From NCBI GenBank assembly GCA_019351995.1, contig JABBOD010000029.1, forward strand, positions 1-38,039: DNA of 38,039 nt, read 5' to 3'. A model generated the notes under the pieces. The model made no database searches. It was not told where the DNA came from and was given only the letters and a program-made list of their open reading frames with translations. This DNA comes from Acidobacteriota bacterium (GTDB taxonomy: Bacteria; Actinomycetota; Actinomycetes; Actinomycetales; Microbacteriaceae). The position numbers were made by a program, and so were the translations under genes. This document shows, piece by piece, positions 22,383-31,515 of the stretch (positions within the stretch are counted from its first letter, which is position 1; each line of letters opens with the position of its first letter).

Positions 22383-23828
22383 TCACCCGAGACGGGCCTC
22401 GGGGATGGTCCGTGTCGCCGCCAATTGCGCATACCAGTGGGCGCTGTCCTTCGGGATGCGCTCCAGCGTGTCGAAGTCGACGCGCACGATCCCGAACCGC
22501 ATCGAATAGCCGAAGCTCCACTCGAAGTTGTCGAGGAGAGACCACACGAAGTAGCCGCGAAGGTCGACACCTGCTGCGAGCGCGCGGTGTGCGGCGGTGA
22601 GGTGTCGCCGCAGATAGTCGATGCGGTCATCGTCGTGCACCACCCTCCCCCGCTCGCCCTCGGTCACCACGTCCTCGAAAGCGACACCGTTCTCGGTCAC
22701 CATCAATGGCATCTCGGGGAACTCGGCGCGCACCGCGAGCAGCAGCTCTTCCAAGCCGCTCGGCTCGATGTTCCAACCCATCGAGGTGAACGGCCCCGGC
22801 TGCGGCAGGAACTCGACGTCGTCAGCGCTCGGCCACGGCGAAGCATCGAACTCCCCATGACCGTCTGCGCCACCAGCATCTCCCGCGCCGTTTCTCATCC
22901 GCACCAGCGATGTCGAGTAGTAGTTCACGCCGAGCACGTCGAGCTTCTGGTGGATGATCTCGGTGTCACCCTCGAGCACGAACGACCAGTCGGTGATCGA
23001 CGCGGTGTCCTCCAGCAGGTCGGCGGGATACGTCCCGTGGAGCATCGGGCCGGTGAAGACGCGGTTGCCGATCGCGTCGATCCGACGCACCGCCTCTGCG
23101 CCCGTCGGGCCATCACCGCGCAGCGCGTGCAGGTTGAGTGTCACCGAGAACTGCGGATCGTTGGTGACAACGGCGCGCAACGCCTGGACGGCGAGGCCGT
23201 GTGCAAGGTTCAGGTGATGCGCTGCCTGAAATGAGGCACGCGGTTCGGTTCTGCCGGGGGCGTGCTCGCCCAGGGCGTATCCCAGATATGCGGCGCACCA
23301 CGGCTCGTTGAGGGTGGTCCAGACGGCCACCCTGTCCCCCAAGGCATGACCGACGAGGCGTGCATACTCACCGAACGCGAGCGCGGTCTCGCGATTGGTC
23401 CAGCCCCCCTCATCTTCGAGCGCCTGAGGCAGGTCCCAGTGGTAGAGGGTCGCGACCGGCGTGATCCCCCGCTCGAGGAGCCCATCGACCAGCCTCGAAT
23501 AGAAATCGAGGCCGGCCTGGTTCGCCGGCCCACGACCGGTCGGCTGGATGCGCGGCCACGCGATCGAGAACCGGTAGGCACCGAGATTCAGTCTCTTCAT
23601 CAGGTCGAGGTCCTCCTCGACACGGTGATAGTGATCGTCCGCCACGTCCCCCGTGTCGCCATTCAGAACCCGACCAGGGGTGTGGCTGAAGGTGTCCCAA
23701 ATGCTCTGACCCCGCCCATCCTCGCGAACGGCGCCCTCCACCTGATACGAGGCGGTGGCCGAACCGAAAACGAACGACTCCGGAAAAACCAGTCCGCTGT
23801 CGCGATAGTCCGTGCTGCCCGATGTCAT
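22383..23828 (-). CDS. GH1 beta-glucosidase
   Basis: 481 residues, full GH1 length, with no signal peptide (cytoplasmic). Start ATG at 23828 with AAGGAGAG 7 bases upstream. [15 protein letters not shown] is the family N-signature; E175 in TLNEPW is the acid/base and E379 in VTENG the nucleophile; [22 protein letters not shown] closes the sugar pocket. Hydrolyses beta-linked glucosides or similar disaccharides, releasing glucose. Last gene of the Gfo/Idh-ThuA-Gfo/Idh operon (48-base gap), so it probably trims the imported glycoside or its oxidised form. Confidence 0.95.
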   Translation of the reverse strand: MTSGSTDYRDSGLVFPESFVFGSATASYQVEGAVREDGRGQSIWDTFSHTPGRVLNGDTGDVADDHYHRVEEDLDLMKRLNLGAYRFSIAWPRIQPTGRGPANQAGLDFYSRLVDGLLERGITPVATLYHWDLPQALEDEGGWTNRETALAFGEYARLVGHALGDRVAVWTTLNEPWCAAYLGYALGEHAPGRTEPRASFQAAHHLNLAHGLAVQALRAVVTNDPQFSVTLNLHALRGDGPTGAEAVRRIDAIGNRVFTGPMLHGTYPADLLEDTASITDWSFVLEGDTEIIHQKLDVLGVNYYSTSLVRMRNGAGDAGGADGHGEFDASPWPSADDVEFLPQPGPFTSMGWNIEPSGLEELLLAVRAEFPEMPLMVTENGVAFEDVVTEGERGRVVHDDDRIDYLRRHLTAAHRALAAGVDLRGYFVWSLLDNFEWSFGYSMRFGIVRVDFDTLERIPKDSAHWYAQLAATRTIPEARLG

Positions 23829-23876
23829 CGTTGCGCTCTCCTTCGTGTCAGTTGTCTCGGCGGGGCATCAACACCA

Positions 23877-24962
23877 TCACCAGCTGTTGGGGGTGGCACC
23901 GAATGGCACCGGTTCCGGTCGTGCCACCGTGCTGGCGAGGTCGATCACCCGGTGCTCGCGCCCGGCCCGGAGCACGGCATCCATCATTTCGAGCACGTGA
24001 AAGGCAAGTTCTCCAGACGCTCGGTGCGGGCGATCCGTCTGGATCGCGTGGGCGAGATCCGCCAGCCCGTATCCGCGGCCTGCATCTGCGTACCCCGCAG
24101 AGTCGGGCACGCCGGTCCATTCCGGATTCTCCGCGGTCCAGACCTCGACTGGATCCGAGAACCGGTTGGGATCGGGAACCGCGATCGTGCCCGACGTTCC
24201 ATAAAGCTCGAAGAGCGGAGCACGTGATGCCCAGACCTCGAAGCTCACGGTCACCGTCGATGTCACCCCGCTCGCGTGTTCCAGGATCGCGCTGACGTGG
24301 GTGTCGACATCGACCGGAATGCCGCTTCCTGCCTGGGCCCCCGTCGCCACGGTGCGCTCCCTGTTGGAACGCGTCGCGACGCCGGACACCCGAATCACCG
24401 GTCCCAGCAGCGTGACCAGACTCGTGAGGTAGTAGGGAGCCATGTCGAACAACGGCCCACCGCCCGGCTGGTAATAGAACTGCGGCGCGGGATGCCAGAG
24501 TTCGTGCCCGGGCGAGCTCCAGTGCACGGCGGCGGCAACGGGGTCGCCGATCGCTCCGGAATCCAGGAGGGCGCGGGCTGTCTGGATGCCGGTGCCGAGA
24601 ACCGTGTCAGGAGCGCTTCCCACCCGCAGGCCGAGCTGGCGGGCGAGTTCGAGCATCGGCGCCGCTTCATCAGGATCCAGCGCAAGAGGCTTCTCGCCGT
24701 ACACGTGCTTCCCCGCCAGGAGCGCGCGGGTCGCGATATCGACGTGCGCCGCGGGAATGGTGAGGTTCAGCACCGCGTCGATGCGCGGGTCGGCGAGCAG
24801 AGCATCGACGCTCAGCGCCTCGACCCCTCGCTCAGCCGCCACCTCGGCCGCGCGGGCCTCGTTGACGTCCGCGACCGCCACGACGTGCAGTCCGGGCAGT
24901 TTGGGGAACTCCTCGAAATACTGCGCGCTGATGGTCCCGACTCCGATGATTCCGATATTCAA
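23877..24962 (-). CDS. Gfo/Idh/MocA-family oxidoreductase B
   Basis: 361 residues. The best start is TTG at 24962 (LNIGIIGVGTISAQYFEEF), which overlaps the thuA stop as TTGA; a GTG at 24974 is the alternative. Rossmann NIGIIGVGTIS; GEKPLALDPDE with the conserved Lys; DMAPYYLTSLVTLLGP. Clear paralogue of the oxidoreductase at 13516-14652 (shared APDTVLGxGIQ and GGGPLFDMxPYY). NAD(P)-dependent sugar dehydrogenase or reductase. In a 3-keto-sugar route it could reduce 3-keto-glucose back to glucose, as proposed for LgdC in levoglucosan breakdown; that is inference from context. Confidence 0.9.
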   Translation of the reverse strand: MNIGIIGVGTISAQYFEEFPKLPGLHVVAVADVNEARAAEVAAERGVEALSVDALLADPRIDAVLNLTIPAAHVDIATRALLAGKHVYGEKPLALDPDEAAPMLELARQLGLRVGSAPDTVLGTGIQTARALLDSGAIGDPVAAAVHWSSPGHELWHPAPQFYYQPGGGPLFDMAPYYLTSLVTLLGPVIRVSGVATRSNRERTVATGAQAGSGIPVDVDTHVSAILEHASGVTSTVTVSFEVWASRAPLFELYGTSGTIAVPDPNRFSDPVEVWTAENPEWTGVPDSAGYADAGRGYGLADLAHAIQTDRPHRASGELAFHVLEMMDAVLRAGREHRVIDLASTVARPEPVPFGATPNSW

Positions 24963-25669
24963 CGCGCCGCCCACAGCAAACCTCTCTCCACGATCGTGCG
25001 CACATTCGGGTTGTCGAGCACCTCGAGCCGGTGCCCGGGTGCCGACACGAAGATTCGACCCTTGCCCCACTGCCTCGTCCAGATCGCGGGGGCGGTGACC
25101 GGTCGATTCCAGGCGTCCCAGGGACGAACGGTTTGGGTCGTCGTGGCCAGCACGTCGTTGTACTCGTCGCTCAGCACCCAGTACTGCTCGGTCACCAAGT
25201 CGAAGTCGTCGATCCCGCTCGTGATCGGATGCGAGCGGCCCATTTCCGTGATGTGCACCGTGTAGGGAATGTAGTTGTCCGACTGTTCGCCGGTGCGCTC
25301 GGCCGGGTCCTTGCCCGCGTGGTGGGCGAACTGACCCCCGATCATGTGCAGGTAGTCGGCATTATCGCGATACGAGTCCGCGATTCCCCCGTGCCAGCCG
25401 CCCATTCCGGTGCCGTTCAACACCGCGGTCTGCAGGCCGGCGAACTCCTCCTTGGTGATGGATGCCATGGTGTTGATCTGCAGGATCAGATCGACGGTCG
25501 CGAGAAAGGCGGCATCCGTGTAGACGGCGGGCGACTCCTCGACACGCACCGTGAACCCGTTCCTTTCCAGGAAGGGAATCATCGAGTTGGTGGTCTCGAC
25601 GGGCTGATGCCCGTCCCACCCCCCACGCACGATCAGTGCGGTGCGACCGGTCGGTGCTTCCGAAGTCAT
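24959..25669 (-). CDS. ThuA-domain protein
   Basis: 236 residues from ATG at 25669 (AAGGAGATCT upstream). An upstream ATG at 25705 overlaps the preceding stop (ATGA) and would add 12 residues. Class I glutamine-amidotransferase-like fold of the ThuA family: ALIVRGGWDGHQPVETTN, TKEEFAGLQTAVLNGTGMGG, the signature GWHGGIADSYRDN, QFAHHAG, and GRIFVSAPGHRLEVL. ThuA was named in rhizobial trehalose catabolism, where 3-keto-trehalose forms, and ThuA genes often accompany Gfo/Idh and sugar isomerase genes. Its reaction is not settled. Here it sits between two Gfo/Idh genes in one operon, which supports a role with keto sugars. Confidence 0.92.
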   Translation of the reverse strand: MTSEAPTGRTALIVRGGWDGHQPVETTNSMIPFLERNGFTVRVEESPAVYTDAAFLATVDLILQINTMASITKEEFAGLQTAVLNGTGMGGWHGGIADSYRDNADYLHMIGGQFAHHAGKDPAERTGEQSDNYIPYTVHITEMGRSHPITSGIDDFDLVTEQYWVLSDEYNDVLATTTQTVRPWDAWNRPVTAPAIWTRQWGKGRIFVSAPGHRLEVLDNPNVRTIVERGLLWAAR

Positions 25670-25701
25670 CCAGATCTCCTTGTTTCGACGGCCAGCGCCG
25701 C

Positions 25702-26904
25702 TCATCCTTGCTGCACGTCAGCGCTGCTGGCGTCGGCACCGACGGCCACCCAGGCACTCCCCGCCGCAGAGCTGGTCTCGACGGCCTGGAGGACCTGCTG
25801 CACCTGGAGCCCCTCGTCGAACGAGGGGCTCGGCTGGGCGCCCGCGGCGATGTCGACCAGCAGGTCTCGCACCTGGTGCGAGAACGGGTGCTCGTAGCCG
25901 ATGCCGTGTCCGGTCGGCCACCAAGCATCCATATAGGGGTGCTCCGGTTCCGTGACGAGGATGCGGCGGAAGCCGCGCAGCCCCGCGGGGTCTGCGCCGT
26001 CGTAGAACTCGAGTTCGTTCATCCGCTCGAAGTCGAAGGCGATGGCACCCGTCGAGCCGCTGAACTCGAGGCGGAACGCGTTCTTGCGCCCTGTGGCGTA
26101 TCTCGTGGCCTCGAACGAGCCGAGCACACCGTTGTCGAGCCGGGCCGTGAACAGCGCCACGTCGTCAACCGTCACGTGCCCCCTCTCGCCCGACGCAGTG
26201 CCGCTGAGGCCGATCGATTCCTCGAGCATGGGCCGTTCGGTCACGAGGGTGTCCAGGATGCCGCTGACGCTCGTGACCCGATGTCCGGTGATGAACTGGA
26301 CCGCATCGATCGCGTGCGCGCCGATGTCGCCCAGCGAGCCAGAGCCTGCCTGGTCCTTGTCGAGCCGCCAGGTCATGGGACCCTCCGCGTCCACCAGCCA
26401 ATCCTGCAGATAGAGCGCGCGGACTTGGCGCAGCTCCCCGATTCTGCCCGCCGTGAACAGATCTCGGGCAAGTGTGATCGCGGGGACCCGTCGGTAGCTG
26501 AACCCCACCATGGCGTAGACACCGTGGTCAGCCGCACGACGGGCCGCATCGGTCATCCGCCGCGCTTCGTCAACCGTGTTGGCGAGCGGTTTCTCGCAGA
26601 GCACATGTTTGCCCGCCTCGAGCGCCGCGATCGCGATCTCGACGTGAGTGGAACCTGGGCTGCAGATGTCGACGAGGTCGATGTCGTCTCGTTGGATCAC
26701 CCGCCGCCAGTCGGTCTCGGCCTCGGCCCAGCCGAAACGCTCCCCCGCCGCCTCAACCCGTGCTCGATCGCGTCCGACAATCACCGACATCCGCGGCTCG
26801 ACAGGGAGTTCGAAGAACCGCGGCGCGACGCGCCATGCCTGGGAATGAGCCGCTCCCATGAACCCGTATCCAATAAGCGCCACACCGAATGGCGGTCGAC
26901 TCAT
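25702..26904 (-). CDS. Gfo/Idh/MocA oxidoreductase C, levoglucosan-dehydrogenase-like
   Basis: 400 residues, longer than the other two Gfo/Idh proteins here. FGVALIGYGFMGAAHSQAWR; VDICSPGSTHVEIAIAALEAG; CEKPLANTVDEA with the cofactor/substrate Lys; FSYRRVPAITLARDL; LYLQDWLVDAEGPMTWRLDK; GSLGDIGAHAID with the likely catalytic Asp/His pair; FEATRYATGRKNAFRLEFSG. This order, especially YLQDW and the GDI-(G/A)-H block, matches levoglucosan dehydrogenase LgdA as I remember it, an NAD enzyme that oxidises C3 of 1,6-anhydroglucose, and related glucoside 3-dehydrogenases. First gene of the catabolic operon; GAAGGAG about 10 bases upstream of the ATG. Confidence 0.88.
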   Translation of the reverse strand: MSRPPFGVALIGYGFMGAAHSQAWRVAPRFFELPVEPRMSVIVGRDRARVEAAGERFGWAEAETDWRRVIQRDDIDLVDICSPGSTHVEIAIAALEAGKHVLCEKPLANTVDEARRMTDAARRAADHGVYAMVGFSYRRVPAITLARDLFTAGRIGELRQVRALYLQDWLVDAEGPMTWRLDKDQAGSGSLGDIGAHAIDAVQFITGHRVTSVSGILDTLVTERPMLEESIGLSGTASGERGHVTVDDVALFTARLDNGVLGSFEATRYATGRKNAFRLEFSGSTGAIAFDFERMNELEFYDGADPAGLRGFRRILVTEPEHPYMDAWWPTGHGIGYEHPFSHQVRDLLVDIAAGAQPSPSFDEGLQVQQVLQAVETSSAAGSAWVAVGADASSADVQQG

Positions 26905-27042
26905 CTACGCAGACTCCTTCATCTGTTCGACCGGAACCACATGGCCAGCCGGTGTGCGTGTGCTGTCACGCTATCCCGGTCGTCGGGATCTGCGCAAGCT
27001 TTCTTCAATGCCCCGGAAACATGTCGCGCGAGATCGGACCCC

Positions 27043-28065
27043 TCACGATCGCGGAGGCGCCGTGCTCGCGCGCACCACAAGGCTCGTCGCCAGATCGACG
27101 CGGACGAGTTTCCGGTGAGGATCGTCGCGCAAGGCGAGCACCAGGCGAGTCGCCTGCTCGGCCATCTCGATCAGCGGCTGGCGGACGGTCGTCAGCTTGG
27201 GCGCCATCCAACTGGCGCTGGGAACATCGTCGTAGCCGACCACCGAAATGTCGTCAGGAACGACGAGCCCCAGCAGACGCGCGGCTTCATAGACCCCGAA
27301 CGCCTGCAGGTCGTTGCCCGCGAAGATGGCCGTCGGCCGATCCGGCATGGTCAGCAGCCTCGTGCCGGCAGCGACACCATCCTCGTAGTGGAACTGCCCG
27401 ACCTCGATGAGCGCCGGGTCGAACGGAATGCCCGCCTCGTCGAGCGCCGCGCGATACCCAGACAACCGGGCCCGCGAGCACAGCATCTCGAGCGGACCAT
27501 TGACCATGGCGATCCGGCGATGACCCAGCTCGATCAGGTGGCGTGTTGCCGCCAGGCCGCCCGACCAGTTGCCGGACCCCACCGAGGAGACATCAGGGTC
27601 GGGGTCCCCTGCCGGGTCGAGCACGACGAACGGGATGTTGCGCGTGGCCAGCTGCCGCTTGTTGTCGATCGACAGGTTCGAGAACAGCAGGACGACACCA
27701 ACAGGCTGGCGTCGCAAGATTCCGTCGATCCAGTCGGGTGCGATCGACAGGTGGCGGCCGCTCTCGGTCAGGATGACGCTCAGTCCGTTCTCCCGCGCGA
27801 CACGCTCGACACCGCGGATGATCTGCAGCGACCACTCGCTGTCGATGTTGTCGAACACGAGCTCAATGAGCTTTCCCTGGTCGTGGGCGGTGCCGCGCCG
27901 GCTGTATCCGGCGGTGTGCAACAGTCCTTCGATTCGTTCCCGTACGGCATCTGACACACCGGCCCGGCCATTGAGCACTTTCGACACCGTCGACATCGAC
28001 ACGGAAGCGTCTCGGGCGATCTCGGCGAGCGTCGCGCGCCCTGGCGAAACCTTTTGCTGGGTCAT
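27043..28065 (-). CDS. LacI-family transcriptional regulator
   Basis: 340 residues from ATG at 28065. Helix-turn-helix at the start: ATLAEIARDASVSMSTVSKV, LNGRAGVSDAVRERIEGLL (hinge helix); then the periplasmic-binding-protein-like effector domain: IELVFDNIDSEWSLQIIRGV, GHRRIAMVNGPLEMLCSRAR, DRPTAIFAGNDLQAFGVYEA, VVGYDDVPSASWM, TTVRQPLIEMAEQAT. A longer frame to 28500 is antisense to other sequence and has no support. It lies between the catabolic operon and the divergent CUT1/GMC operon, so it probably represses both until the sugar ligand is present. Confidence 0.95.
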   Translation of the reverse strand: MTQQKVSPGRATLAEIARDASVSMSTVSKVLNGRAGVSDAVRERIEGLLHTAGYSRRGTAHDQGKLIELVFDNIDSEWSLQIIRGVERVARENGLSVILTESGRHLSIAPDWIDGILRRQPVGVVLLFSNLSIDNKRQLATRNIPFVVLDPAGDPDPDVSSVGSGNWSGGLAATRHLIELGHRRIAMVNGPLEMLCSRARLSGYRAALDEAGIPFDPALIEVGQFHYEDGVAAGTRLLTMPDRPTAIFAGNDLQAFGVYEAARLLGLVVPDDISVVGYDDVPSASWMAPKLTTVRQPLIEMAEQATRLVLALRDDPHRKLVRVDLATSLVVRASTAPPRS

Positions 28066-28136
28066 GCGCTCATGGTACCGGGCGACCGGAGCCGAATCGG
28101 GGCTCACGAGGAGGGCCACTCTCCCCGTTTTCTCGG

Positions 28137-28165
28137 TTGACAACCCCCGGTGCGCATTGAATACT
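28137..28165 (+). promoter_or_regulatory. Promoter of the CUT1/GMC operon
   Basis: TTGACA (28137-28142) and AATACT (28160-28165) with a 17-base spacer: near-consensus sigma70 boxes in the 205-bp divergent gap, about 105 bases upstream of the binding-protein gene. Confidence 0.65.
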
Positions 28166-28180
28166 GAAGCCGTCGCAGCA

Positions 28181-28195
28181 CGAAACCTTTTCACC
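28181..28195. promoter_or_regulatory. Candidate LacI operator
   Basis: CGAAACCTTTTCACC; its first 11 bases CGAAACCTTTT recur exactly at 28045-28055, inside the first codons of lacI. The GAAA-N-TTTC symmetry is that of LacI-family sites, though imperfect. It falls just downstream of the predicted transcription start, where a repressor would block elongation. Two copies 136 bp apart could allow looping. Confidence 0.5.
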
Positions 28196-28270
28196 TTTAG
28201 AGCGACACATGCATCCAAAGACGAATCATGGCCGCTGCCACTGGCGACGGCGGCTGGAAAGGAAACTGTC

Positions 28271-29590
28271 ATGGCTTCACAATCCACAGGATCTTCCTTC
28301 TCGAGGCGGCGTTTCTTAGGAATCGCGGGAGCCGTGGCAGCAACCGCCACACTCGCGGCGTGCTCGGCGGGAGGGGCATCCGGCGGTTCCGGCAAGGCCA
28401 TCAAGTTCTGGAACATGCCATGGGGCGGCACGGCGTTCAATCCGCTCGACAAGAAGATCACCCTGGCGTACAAGCCGGCGAGCGGCCTGGACGCGGCCAC
28501 CTACCAAGAGATCCAGTGGGCGAACTTCACCCAGACCTTCTCCTCGGCTGTTGCATCCAACACCGGGCCAGCCGTGAGTTCGGGTGGCGGAACACAAGCT
28601 TTCCAGTTCGCCAACCAGGGATCGATCGCCTACGCCGACAACCTGCTCGACAGCTGGAAGAAGAACGGCATCTACGACGACTTCTTCCCCGGTCTTGTGG
28701 ACACGATGAAGACCGACAAGGGCTACGCCGCCGTTCCATACAACCTCGACGTGCGAGTCTCGTGGTACAACAAGACCCTGCTCCAGGACGCGGGCGTCCA
28801 GCCGCCGACAGACTGGAACTCCTACGAGAACGTGTGCGCGGCCCTCAAGAAGAATGGCGTGTACGGCTTCGGTCTCGGCTCGGGTGCCGGCAACTTCACC
28901 GGCAGCCACATCCTCACCGCGTTCATGATCAACAACGGCGGCGGCCTCTTCAACGCGGACAAGAAGCCGGACTGCGTCACTCCTGAGAACATCGAGGCAA
29001 TGCAATTCGTCCTCGGCCTGGTGAAGGCCGGCTACAGCGACCCGGCAGCGGCCACGTACACGAGCGCGAACGTTCAGTCGCAGTGGAAAGCCAAGAAGTT
29101 CGGCTTCGGCTGGGATGGTGCAGGGCTCCCGGCGGGCGCCGTCGGCGACGTGTCGAGCGACCTGGTGGTCGGCAGCCCGCTCGCCAGCCCGAGCGGGAAG
29201 AAGGGCGGGCTCTACTTCCCGAACAACATCATGATGTACAAGAACACACCGAGCCAGCCGAGTTCCGAAGCTTTCCTGACGTACTACTACCAGAACATGA
29301 AGCCCCTGTGGACGCAGAACACGGGGATCGGTTTGCCGCCGCTGAAGTCGATCGCGGAGACCGCCGAATTCAAGTCGAACGCGAACAACGTGAAGATCAT
29401 CAACGAATGGCAGCCGATCTTCAAGACCTGGGCCGCGCCCGGAGGCACCGGGCTGTTCTACAACATCGCCAACACCGTCGATGGAACTGCTCCGATGCTC
29501 ACCTTCACGCAGGCGATCCTCGGTGGCACCACCGATGCGAAGACCGCCTTGACCACGCTCCAGACGTCGATCGAAGGACTCATGAAGTAA
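28271..29590 (+). CDS. CUT1 ABC transporter sugar-binding lipoprotein (Tat type)
   Basis: 439 residues from ATG at 28271 (AAGGAAA upstream). Twin-arginine signal SRRRFLG (11-17) combined with a lipobox LAAC ending at C31, so it is probably folded, exported by Tat and lipid-anchored. Mature domain is a family 1 extracellular solute-binding protein: KAIKFWNMPWGGTAFNPLDKK, GYAAVPYNLDVRVSWYNKTL, DWNSYENVCAALKKNGVYGF, FGFGWDGAGLPAG. Binds oligosaccharides or glycosides outside the membrane. Followed by a perfect hairpin before the permease genes, which may keep its mRNA more abundant than theirs. Confidence 0.95.
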   Translation: MASQSTGSSFSRRRFLGIAGAVAATATLAACSAGGASGGSGKAIKFWNMPWGGTAFNPLDKKITLAYKPASGLDAATYQEIQWANFTQTFSSAVASNTGPAVSSGGGTQAFQFANQGSIAYADNLLDSWKKNGIYDDFFPGLVDTMKTDKGYAAVPYNLDVRVSWYNKTLLQDAGVQPPTDWNSYENVCAALKKNGVYGFGLGSGAGNFTGSHILTAFMINNGGGLFNADKKPDCVTPENIEAMQFVLGLVKAGYSDPAAATYTSANVQSQWKAKKFGFGWDGAGLPAGAVGDVSSDLVVGSPLASPSGKKGGLYFPNNIMMYKNTPSQPSSEAFLTYYYQNMKPLWTQNTGIGLPPLKSIAETAEFKSNANNVKIINEWQPIFKTWAAPGGTGLFYNIANTVDGTAPMLTFTQAILGGTTDAKTALTTLQTSIEGLMK

Positions 29591-29599
29591 TTCGGATGA

Positions 29600-29633
29600 G
29601 GGTGGGCCCGGCACGAGCTGGGCCCACCCTTTT
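29600..29633 (+). terminator. Intra-operon hairpin after the binding-protein gene
   Basis: GGGTGGGCCC (29600-29609) and GGGCCCACCC (29620-29629) form a perfect 10-bp GC-rich stem, 10-base loop, followed by TTTT. It starts 9 bases after the stop of the binding-protein gene and ends 32 bases before the permease ATG. This is a good intrinsic terminator, probably leaky, or a 3' stabiliser. Confidence 0.8.
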
Positions 29634-29665
29634 CGCGACGAACACCACCTTCAAAGGAGAAGTGC

Positions 29666-30628
29666 ATGATGACGGAGTCCGTGATCGGATCGCTGAAGAA
29701 GGCGCGAAACGGGGTGGGCAACGCCGGCTCAGGCAGACCGCCCGGTGACCGCGGGCGCAAGCGTCGGCTCAGCCAGTCGCGGACCTTCACCCTGTTCGTG
29801 CTGCCGTCGCTCATTCTGCTGGTGTTGTTGAATCTGTACCCGGTGATCTACGCGGGCCAGCAGTCACTCCGCAATGGCGACCTGCTCAGCGCAGGCAACT
29901 TCGTCGGCCTGAACAACTACGTCTCGACTTTGCAGTCCCCGGCCTTCTGGCATGCGGCTGCCTTCACCCTCACGTTCACTCTCGTCGGCGTCTTCGGCAG
30001 CTGGGCCCTCGGCCTCGGACTCGCCCTTCTGCTGCGCACCCGCATCCCCGCGGGCGGAATCTTCAAAGTGCTGCTCCTGCTGCCCTGGGTGGTTCCTGTG
30101 GTGGTCTCGGCGACCTCATGGAACTGGCTCGTCGCCACGCCGCAATCCCCCTTGCCGATCCTCGCTCAGGCGCTTGGCCTCGGGAACGTCTTGTTCCTGG
30201 CGAACCCGTTTCTCGCCCAAGTGACCGTGTGCGTGTTCAAGGTGTGGATCAGCTTCCCCTTCATGATGATGATGATGTCGTCCGCACTCGCATCCGTCGA
30301 TGTCAACGTGTACGAGGCCTCGAAAGTCGACGGCGCCACCGCATTCCAGACGTTCGGACGGATCACCTTGCCGATGATCTCGCGCTCGACCTACATCAGT
30401 TGGATCCTGATGACGATCTTCTGCGTCAACGACTTCCCGAGCATCTTCCTGCTGACGGGCGGCGGCCCGGTCAACTCCACCCAGACCCTGGTGGTCCTGG
30501 CGTATTCGACGGTCTTCCAGAACTTCCAGACCGGACCGGGCGTCGCGATCGCCTTCATGATGACCATCGTGCTCGTGATCATCGCCACGCTGCTGTACCG
30601 CCAGATCCGAAAGGTGAACATCGAATGA
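29666..30628 (+). CDS. CUT1 ABC transporter permease, MalF/UgpA type
   Basis: 320 residues from ATG at 29666 (AAAGGAG 7 bases upstream; a second ATG follows at once). A basic cytoplasmic N-terminus of about 40 residues, then six membrane helices beginning FVLPSLILLVLLNLYPVIYA; EAA loop YEASKVDGATAFQTFGRITLP for docking to the ATPase. First half of the sugar channel. Overlaps the second permease by 4 bases. Confidence 0.95.
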   Translation: MMTESVIGSLKKARNGVGNAGSGRPPGDRGRKRRLSQSRTFTLFVLPSLILLVLLNLYPVIYAGQQSLRNGDLLSAGNFVGLNNYVSTLQSPAFWHAAAFTLTFTLVGVFGSWALGLGLALLLRTRIPAGGIFKVLLLLPWVVPVVVSATSWNWLVATPQSPLPILAQALGLGNVLFLANPFLAQVTVCVFKVWISFPFMMMMMSSALASVDVNVYEASKVDGATAFQTFGRITLPMISRSTYISWILMTIFCVNDFPSIFLLTGGGPVNSTQTLVVLAYSTVFQNFQTGPGVAIAFMMTIVLVIIATLLYRQIRKVNIE

Positions 30629-31515
30629 GCGTCGAAACCTCACGTACCGCGATGACCGGCCAGTTCACGTCAGCCGCGCGGCCGCGCAAGCGACGCACGC
30701 TCAGCCAGGCGCGGGACAGCGGCAAGTGGTTGCGCTTCGTGGTGATCTTCGTGATTGCCGCCATCGTTCTCGTTCCCATCGTGGCCGTTGTGCTCCTCTC
30801 GCTGCAGCCGTCCCTCGGGAGCACGGCCAACGGCATCACGCTGGAGAACTTCGGCAAGATCTTCACGGAGACCTCGGTCGGTACCTGGCTCATGAACAGC
30901 CTCGGCGTCGCCGTCGTCACGGTCCTCGTCGCGGTGATCGTCGCGGCGCCCGCCGGGTATGTGCTCTCCCGGGGGCGCAGCAAGTTGGTCTCCGGCTACT
31001 CGCTCGTCTTGTTCGTCGTGCAGTCGCTGCCGGTCGTGACCTCGGTGATCCCCTTGTTCATCCTGTTCGCCAAGGTCGGGCTCGTCGACAACCTGGCCGG
31101 CGTCACGATCATCTACGTGGGATCGACCATGTCCGTGGCGATCTGGATGATGGCCGCATACTTCGACTCGATTCCGATCACGCTCGAAGAAGCCGCGTGG
31201 ATGGACGGCTGTTCGGTCTTCGGGAGCTTCGCTCGCATCGTGCTCCGCAACTCCTTGCCGGGGGTTCTGTCCACCGCGATCTTCGCCTTCCTCCTCGCGT
31301 GGAACGACTACCTGGTCGCGGTCGTGTTCCTGCGGTCTGATCAGAACTACACCCTTCAGATCGGTCTGCAGACGTTCTTCCAGCAGAACCAGACCAACTG
31401 GGGACTCGTGATGGCCGTCGCCGTGGTGATGATGCTGCCGCCCGTGATCCTGTTCGCCGCGCTCAACAAGTACTTCAGCGTCGGAGGCATCGGTGGATCG
31501 CTCGCCGGGCGTTAG
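30625..31515 (+). CDS. CUT1 ABC transporter permease, MalG/UgpE type
   Basis: 296 residues from ATG at 30625 (ATGA overlap with the preceding stop). Six helices; EAA loop LEEAAWMDGCSVFGSFARIVL; ends LNKYFSVGGIGGSLAGR, the standard MalG tail. No ATPase gene follows or is found nearby, so the transporter presumably uses a shared ATPase encoded elsewhere, as MsiK does in Streptomyces. The last 23 bases overlap the GMC gene, which uses a GGAGG inside this tail as its ribosome site. Confidence 0.95.
   Translation: MSVETSRTAMTGQFTSAARPRKRRTLSQARDSGKWLRFVVIFVIAAIVLVPIVAVVLLSLQPSLGSTANGITLENFGKIFTETSVGTWLMNSLGVAVVTVLVAVIVAAPAGYVLSRGRSKLVSGYSLVLFVVQSLPVVTSVIPLFILFAKVGLVDNLAGVTIIYVGSTMSVAIWMMAAYFDSIPITLEEAAWMDGCSVFGSFARIVLRNSLPGVLSTAIFAFLLAWNDYLVAVVFLRSDQNYTLQIGLQTFFQQNQTNWGLVMAVAVVMMLPPVILFAALNKYFSVGGIGGSLAGR

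Noticed and set aside
25636..27954. A 772-codon open frame on the plus strand across three genes
   Set aside because: It is antisense to three clear genes (Gfo/Idh, part of ThuA, LacI), has an Arg/His/Asp-rich composition typical of high-GC antisense frames and shows no domain. The same applies to the long antisense frames at 2193-3506, 11549-13042, 16389-17639 and 35615-37384.
30271..30290. Run of six Met codons in the first CUT1 permease as a possible simple repeat or frameshift hotspot
   Set aside because: It lies inside a membrane helix, the frame continues normally and Met-rich helix segments are common in permeases.
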